NCBI RefSeq assembly: GCF_001039355.2
Contig: NW_019775486.1
Coordinates: 320,633 to 367,082, forward strand
Direction: 5' to 3'
DNA from: Lingula anatina
Taxonomy: Eukaryota; Brachiopoda; Lingulata; Lingulida; Lingulidae
DNA: 46,450 bases
Shown here: positions 42,344 through 46,450 of the stretch, piece by piece
Layout of the letters: every line of letters begins with the position of its first letter
How positions within the stretch are numbered: the first letter of the stretch is position 1
The notes under the pieces: generated by a model
Told to the model about the DNA's origin: nothing
The model's database searches: none
The model's input: only the letters and a program-made list of their open reading frames with translations
Made by a program: the position numbers and the translations under genes

Positions 42344-44059
42344 GCATAGGGGTGTCAAACCCACAACATGAACAATTTCAGAGTGCAAAACAATTAATTA
42401 ACAGCATTAAGGTTTTCTTGGGATTAACTGTTATATTTCTCTCACTTACAAAACCATTACCTCATGTTTTTTTTTCCTTATGTAAAAAAAATAGGAGTGA
42501 AAAAGATCCGCTTTCCTCAAAATGTGGGTCGGTAGCGCTGGCTCACCAACTTACTGTAAGCACAATATAATACACAGCAGAAAGCGTGAATAAGTGCACG
42601 TAACGCATGAAACTTGGTGTAAGACGGTATATGTGTACCCGCTCGAAGTCTCGATCCCCTTCCCGGTAGTGATAAAAAAGAAACCTCAGTATCATCTTAC
42701 ATTTATCATCTACAAAATCGAATATCTGCATGTAAACAGCAGACCTTAAAGTCAAAGAGAAAGCTCATTTGTGTGCCTAATCACTGGCGTTTACCCTAGT
42801 AGCACTACTATTTTGGTGTTAACTAGTACTGATATATGGGGCACTGTTTGCACTGAAGCGTCTCTTACAAGAACGCGAGTCTCCACATCTTCCCACTTTA
42901 AAGTCTATATGTAACCATTTGTTTCCCAGAGTCTCAACGTTTTCACGTTTAAAATCAGTGTAGATCAACGCCTTTGTTGTAGGATATCAGTTGGCCGGAG
43001 GTGATCTCACTTTCGCTCTATTAATAAGCATGCAGCAACTGAGAAGATTTTGGTGCACGGCAAATCAGGCTCATAGCCTGGGGGATTCGAAAATAGTCCG
43101 ACCTGGGTAAAATTTGACCTAGGAACACGGAGGTTTCATGGAGAAAGTTCCACACAGTACCCCCCCCCCCCTTTTAAGTTGCTGCAAACTAATGAGTCAT
43201 CCCACTAAACTAATTAACAAATAATAATCATAAAAATAATAACAACAACCTAACTGCAATATTCCCATCAGGATCATGTTTGTAAGAAGGAAGAAAAGTA
43301 AAATACAGCGGTTGATGAACACCGGTAAAATGAACACTGCTATAAGATACATGTGCAGTACACAGTGATGACACAGACAATGTCCTTTGTTTGAAATTTC
43401 AGCAATAAAAACGCAATAGCAAGCCTGCATGTTAGATAAAGTATACTACTACTCAGATATTAGGGTCGGCTTAATAAAATTCATGATCTTGAAAATGAAA
43501 GTACTTTATATGCAGAAGTATGTAAGATATCTGTAGCAATGAATTGACAAGCAGTAAGTCCTACTTACCAGTTCATAACACGTGGGGCGCAACGTAGTGT
43601 GCGGGCTCGAGAATGAATGGAGTCTGGGTACGGTTTGAAAGGAAACAAGCAGCAGGGGGTGTGGGTTATGCCTTCAATGCGCATGCATATCAACGGCCAC
43701 CGGTTTTGTTTTTTTTTTTCAAAATTCAAGCTTCTTAAATAAACATATTACAACGGAAACCAGCATTGTTGTTTATTTTGTGTATAGTGCATTTAATGGC
43801 ATCAATGCGGAAAACTTTATGTAGTTTCTACTTTAGCTATTGTGGTGACTTTAAGGACATGAACGCCAAAATCATCGTTATATAAATAATATTATATCAT
43901 CAAATGATGTCCATATACTTTATACGTCTTCAGATAAAGTATGATCATTTTGCTGATGACGTCACACCAGCAGTTTTAAAAAGAGGTGAATATGTTGTTT
44001 TTGGTTATTTTATTTTTTTCTCCATTACCTGGGCTAGTATCAGGAAGAATTAAACGACT
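41986..44059. other. No gene recognised
   Basis: AT-rich, with an (ATT)n run and a C10 run near 43160. Open frames are short and without family features. Confidence 0.6.
42309..42344. repeat. (ATT)n microsatellite
   Basis: About 12 trinucleotide units. Confidence 0.96.
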
Positions 44060-44064
44060 AATAA

Positions 44065-44390
44065 CAGGCGTACCAAACTACCAGACTCGGCACCGAATGC
44101 TCCCGAATTCACCGGTAGATCGCACCACACTGCCCGTTTTCAAGGTGTGCATCAGTACGCATTTCACAGTATCATACCCCGGAACAAATTTTGAGATGAG
44201 ACGCACTACTTTCCAACCCCGCTGACACGCTGAGAATCATCACTATCACATCGCGTACTAGGCAAGAGCGGTGTGGCAACTGATACTTCGAAACGTGTAC
44301 TGACGCACACCTTAAAAACGGGCAGTGTGGTCCGATATACCGGAGAATTCAGGATCATTCGGTGCCGAGTCAGGTAGTTGGGTAGGCCTG
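44065..44390. mobile_element. Long-TIR element, copy 1, 5-bp target duplication
   Basis: 326 bp, starting CAGGCG and ending GGCCTG, with arms of about 110 bp (accagactcggcaccgaatg...). AATAA at 44060-44064 and 44391-44395 is the target duplication. No transposase. Confidence 0.85.
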
Positions 44391-45103
44391 AATAAACACT
44401 GTGCATGTATACTACAAAGGGGTGCGACCGATTTCTTACAGTCAACATTCTGTTTAAATTTTATCGCTAATATCGTTAGATTAAAGGTTTGGCGAATACG
44501 ACCGTCGGTTCTGTATAACACAGAAAGAAAGCAGAAAATATCTGTTCAATTATCATAAGGAAACGATACCCTTTACACTATTTGAAACTATATAATGGCA
44601 TTTGGACGGGTAAAGTGGAATGATCTGACATGTCAGCTTGCTTCTCATGCGTCTTTAAAGTATAACTTATTCTAAAGATTTATTTTGCTTATTTGTTTAA
44701 CCCTTACTCTGCTTATCAAAGATACAAAACTTATCACAGTTTTCACTGGAGATAAACTACATGCATTCAAATGCACCAATCATTTATAAATCCATTAATA
44801 ACCACTGCATTTATTGTAGGCCTATTTATAAACCAGGTGCTATCATATTATTAATGCTGTAAATCCATGACCAAAGTGGGAGCTATCTTCCACAAACACT
44901 CACAACGCAATAACGCATAACGCAGTTTAAACGTTTGCAGCAGCGATGAAGCTGATAATGCTTAAATTTACATTTTTCTGATAAGTGGTCCTCCGGTGTA
45001 ATTTAATATGAATGATTTCTTCCATAAAATTTCTCTGAGTGCCGATATAGGTTCCTCGACAAGACTCATTATCATCTCCTCTTGAGACATAGGTACAAGA
45101 AGA

Positions 45104-46064
45104 CAGGCCTTCCCAACTACCAGACTCGGCACCTACGGGTCCAGAATAAACCGGTATATCTGACCACACTACCCGTTTTCAAGGTGTGTGTCAGATCGCA
45201 TAAAAGAGTATCATACCCTATCACAAATTCTGTAAGCCTACCTGTCATCCGGGTATCACGCCTCGTTTTCGTCAAGTAGGAGTCGTATGAATAGAAAAGA
45301 CGACTCCCTCAATCAGGGGGTGGAAACGCGCTACTTATATGATTAAGACGAGCCTAGCCGTCAGTACCGGTTATTGTTTTGTGACCTTGAGGAGCAATTA
45401 GGTTTGGTCGTTGCGGCACGCATGAACAGTAGTTGAACTACCACACCTGGGTCTTTTGTTTTTGACAACTGTTCACTCGTCATCGAGGCGCTTGTTCAAG
45501 ACTACAGGCTGATATCTACTAGTACTACCAGTGGCTTAGTAACGTTCCCACAATACTTAAGTTTTCTGTCCGTGCATACAAACCCTGAAAAAGGACAGCC
45601 TCGCTGACGAGAACAATAGACGTTTCTCACCCCTCTCTAGGATTACCCCTGCCCTCAATCTCGTCCATCCCGGTAGTCATGAAAATAATTTAACCCCCGA
45701 CAGAATATGCTTCTGCTATCAAAATTAAGTCTACATTTCTAAATTAATATTTAAGTTTGCAAGTTCTTATTTACAAAACATCATTGGCTATGTCCGAACC
45801 TAAATTTTATGTTAAAAATTGCGGTACTGTCAGATTTTAGCATAAACAGAGAAAATTGCAGCAGCGCATGAATCTAGATGAGATGCACTACTTTCCAACC
45901 CCGCTTAGGATCATTGCTATCACATCGCGCACCAGGCAAAATCGGTGTGGTGGCTGATACTCTGTAATGCGATCTGACACACACCTTGAAAACGGGTAGT
46001 GTGGTCTGATAAACCGGTTTATACTGGACCCGTAGGTGCCGAGTCTGGTAGTTGGGAAGGCCTG
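45104..46064. mobile_element. Long-TIR element, copy 2, 5-bp target duplication
   Basis: 961 bp, starting CAGGCCTTCCCAACTACC and ending with its reverse complement GGTAGTTGGGAAGGCCTG (the right end has one mismatch). GAAGA at 45099-45103 and 46065-46069 is the target duplication. Right-arm interior shares further sequence with copy 1 (tatcacatcgcg). No transposase frame. Confidence 0.87.
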
Positions 46065-46130
46065 GAAGAAAACAAGAAAAAAGTAGGCATATTCATAGAC
46101 CTGACAAAGGCATTTGATACTGTATATAGT
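46065..46130 (+). pseudogene. LINE reverse-transcriptase fragment
   Basis: Short frame reading KKKVGIFIDLTKAFDTVYS then stop. The (F/V)IDLxKAFDTV block is the first Asp-containing motif of non-LTR retrotransposon reverse transcriptases. The frame breaks immediately after, so this is a relic. The element at 45104-46064 is inserted just upstream. Confidence 0.65.
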
Positions 46131-46450
46131 TAATACCAACGGAAAGCTTGGTACTAATGTGTCAAGTACATTTTACACCTGAAAAGGAGTTCAACGTTGG
46201 CTAAATAAAGGTTGCCAACTTCCAGGTCATAGTAAACAATTATCATGAGACTGCTCACATGTTTGGTCTCACTATCAAACTAACAGGCCAGCAACAGAAA
46301 GCATCCTCAGTCAGCTGACGATGCTCCAGTTGCCACAAAACTGACGAACGTCAGCAACTCTTTTTGTCAGTTTGTCCCTAACATAAAACACGTCAATTAC
46401 TGAGGTTCTAACCAGACTAAAACTGTGCAGTTCTGTTGTCACATTCAAAT

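Noticed and set aside
43986-44225. Open frame beginning with a signal-peptide-like MNMLFLVILFFSPLPG
   Set aside because: All but the first 30 codons are the terminal inverted repeat of the element at 44065-44390.

Overview
The window is from an intron-rich, AT-rich animal nuclear genome. It contains four recognisable metazoan genes with consensus GT-AG introns, one single-exon membrane esterase gene, many miniature DNA transposons, microsatellites and one assembly gap. The gene set (a KDM7/PHF8-type demethylase, an NXPE-like PC-esterase, SMIM30, eIF4E3, and a single TBK1/IKK-epsilon-type kinase) fits an invertebrate such as a lophotrochozoan or a basal deuterostome. The sequence alone does not allow a closer placement.

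Layout: (1) 42-6873, minus strand: 15 coding exons of a KDM7-family histone demethylase (PHD finger plus JmjC); its C-terminus runs off the left edge. (2) 6874-10700: mostly non-coding, with a weak candidate minus-strand secreted-protein gene at 7751-8672. (3) 10737-12188, plus strand: an intact 483-residue type II membrane protein with a PC-esterase (GDSL-like) domain. (4) 12743-13699: a 30-bp minisatellite split by a 692-bp DNA element with TA target duplications. (5) 15303-15482 minus and 15732-19369 plus: SMIM30 and EIF4E3, head to head across a 249-bp shared promoter holding a full CRE and a TCACGTGACC box. (6) 19370-24015: intergenic or UTR sequence, MITEs, and an N gap flanked by a probable false duplication. 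(7) 24016-34288, minus strand: a complete 17-exon TBK1 homologue of 781 codons. (8) 34289-46450: gene-poor, with several MITEs (one with a clean 8-bp target duplication), a 2-kb direct tandem duplication, and two copies of a long-TIR element with 5-bp target duplications, one of them inside a LINE reverse-transcriptase fragment.

The most striking pattern is that about nine local tandem duplications sit exactly across exon-intron junctions of the three multi-exon genes. They create decoy acceptors or donors next to the real ones; the extremes are seven 48-bp copies at TBK1 exon 4 and three 94-bp copies at KDM7 exon 13.

Functionally the genes are not one pathway. KDM7 reads H3K4me3 and removes repressive methyl marks, eIF4E3 binds mRNA caps, TBK1 is the innate-immune and autophagy kinase, and SMIM30 is a membrane microprotein. 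All intron and exon coordinates were derived by hand from splice consensus, reading frame and similarity to remembered family sequences.
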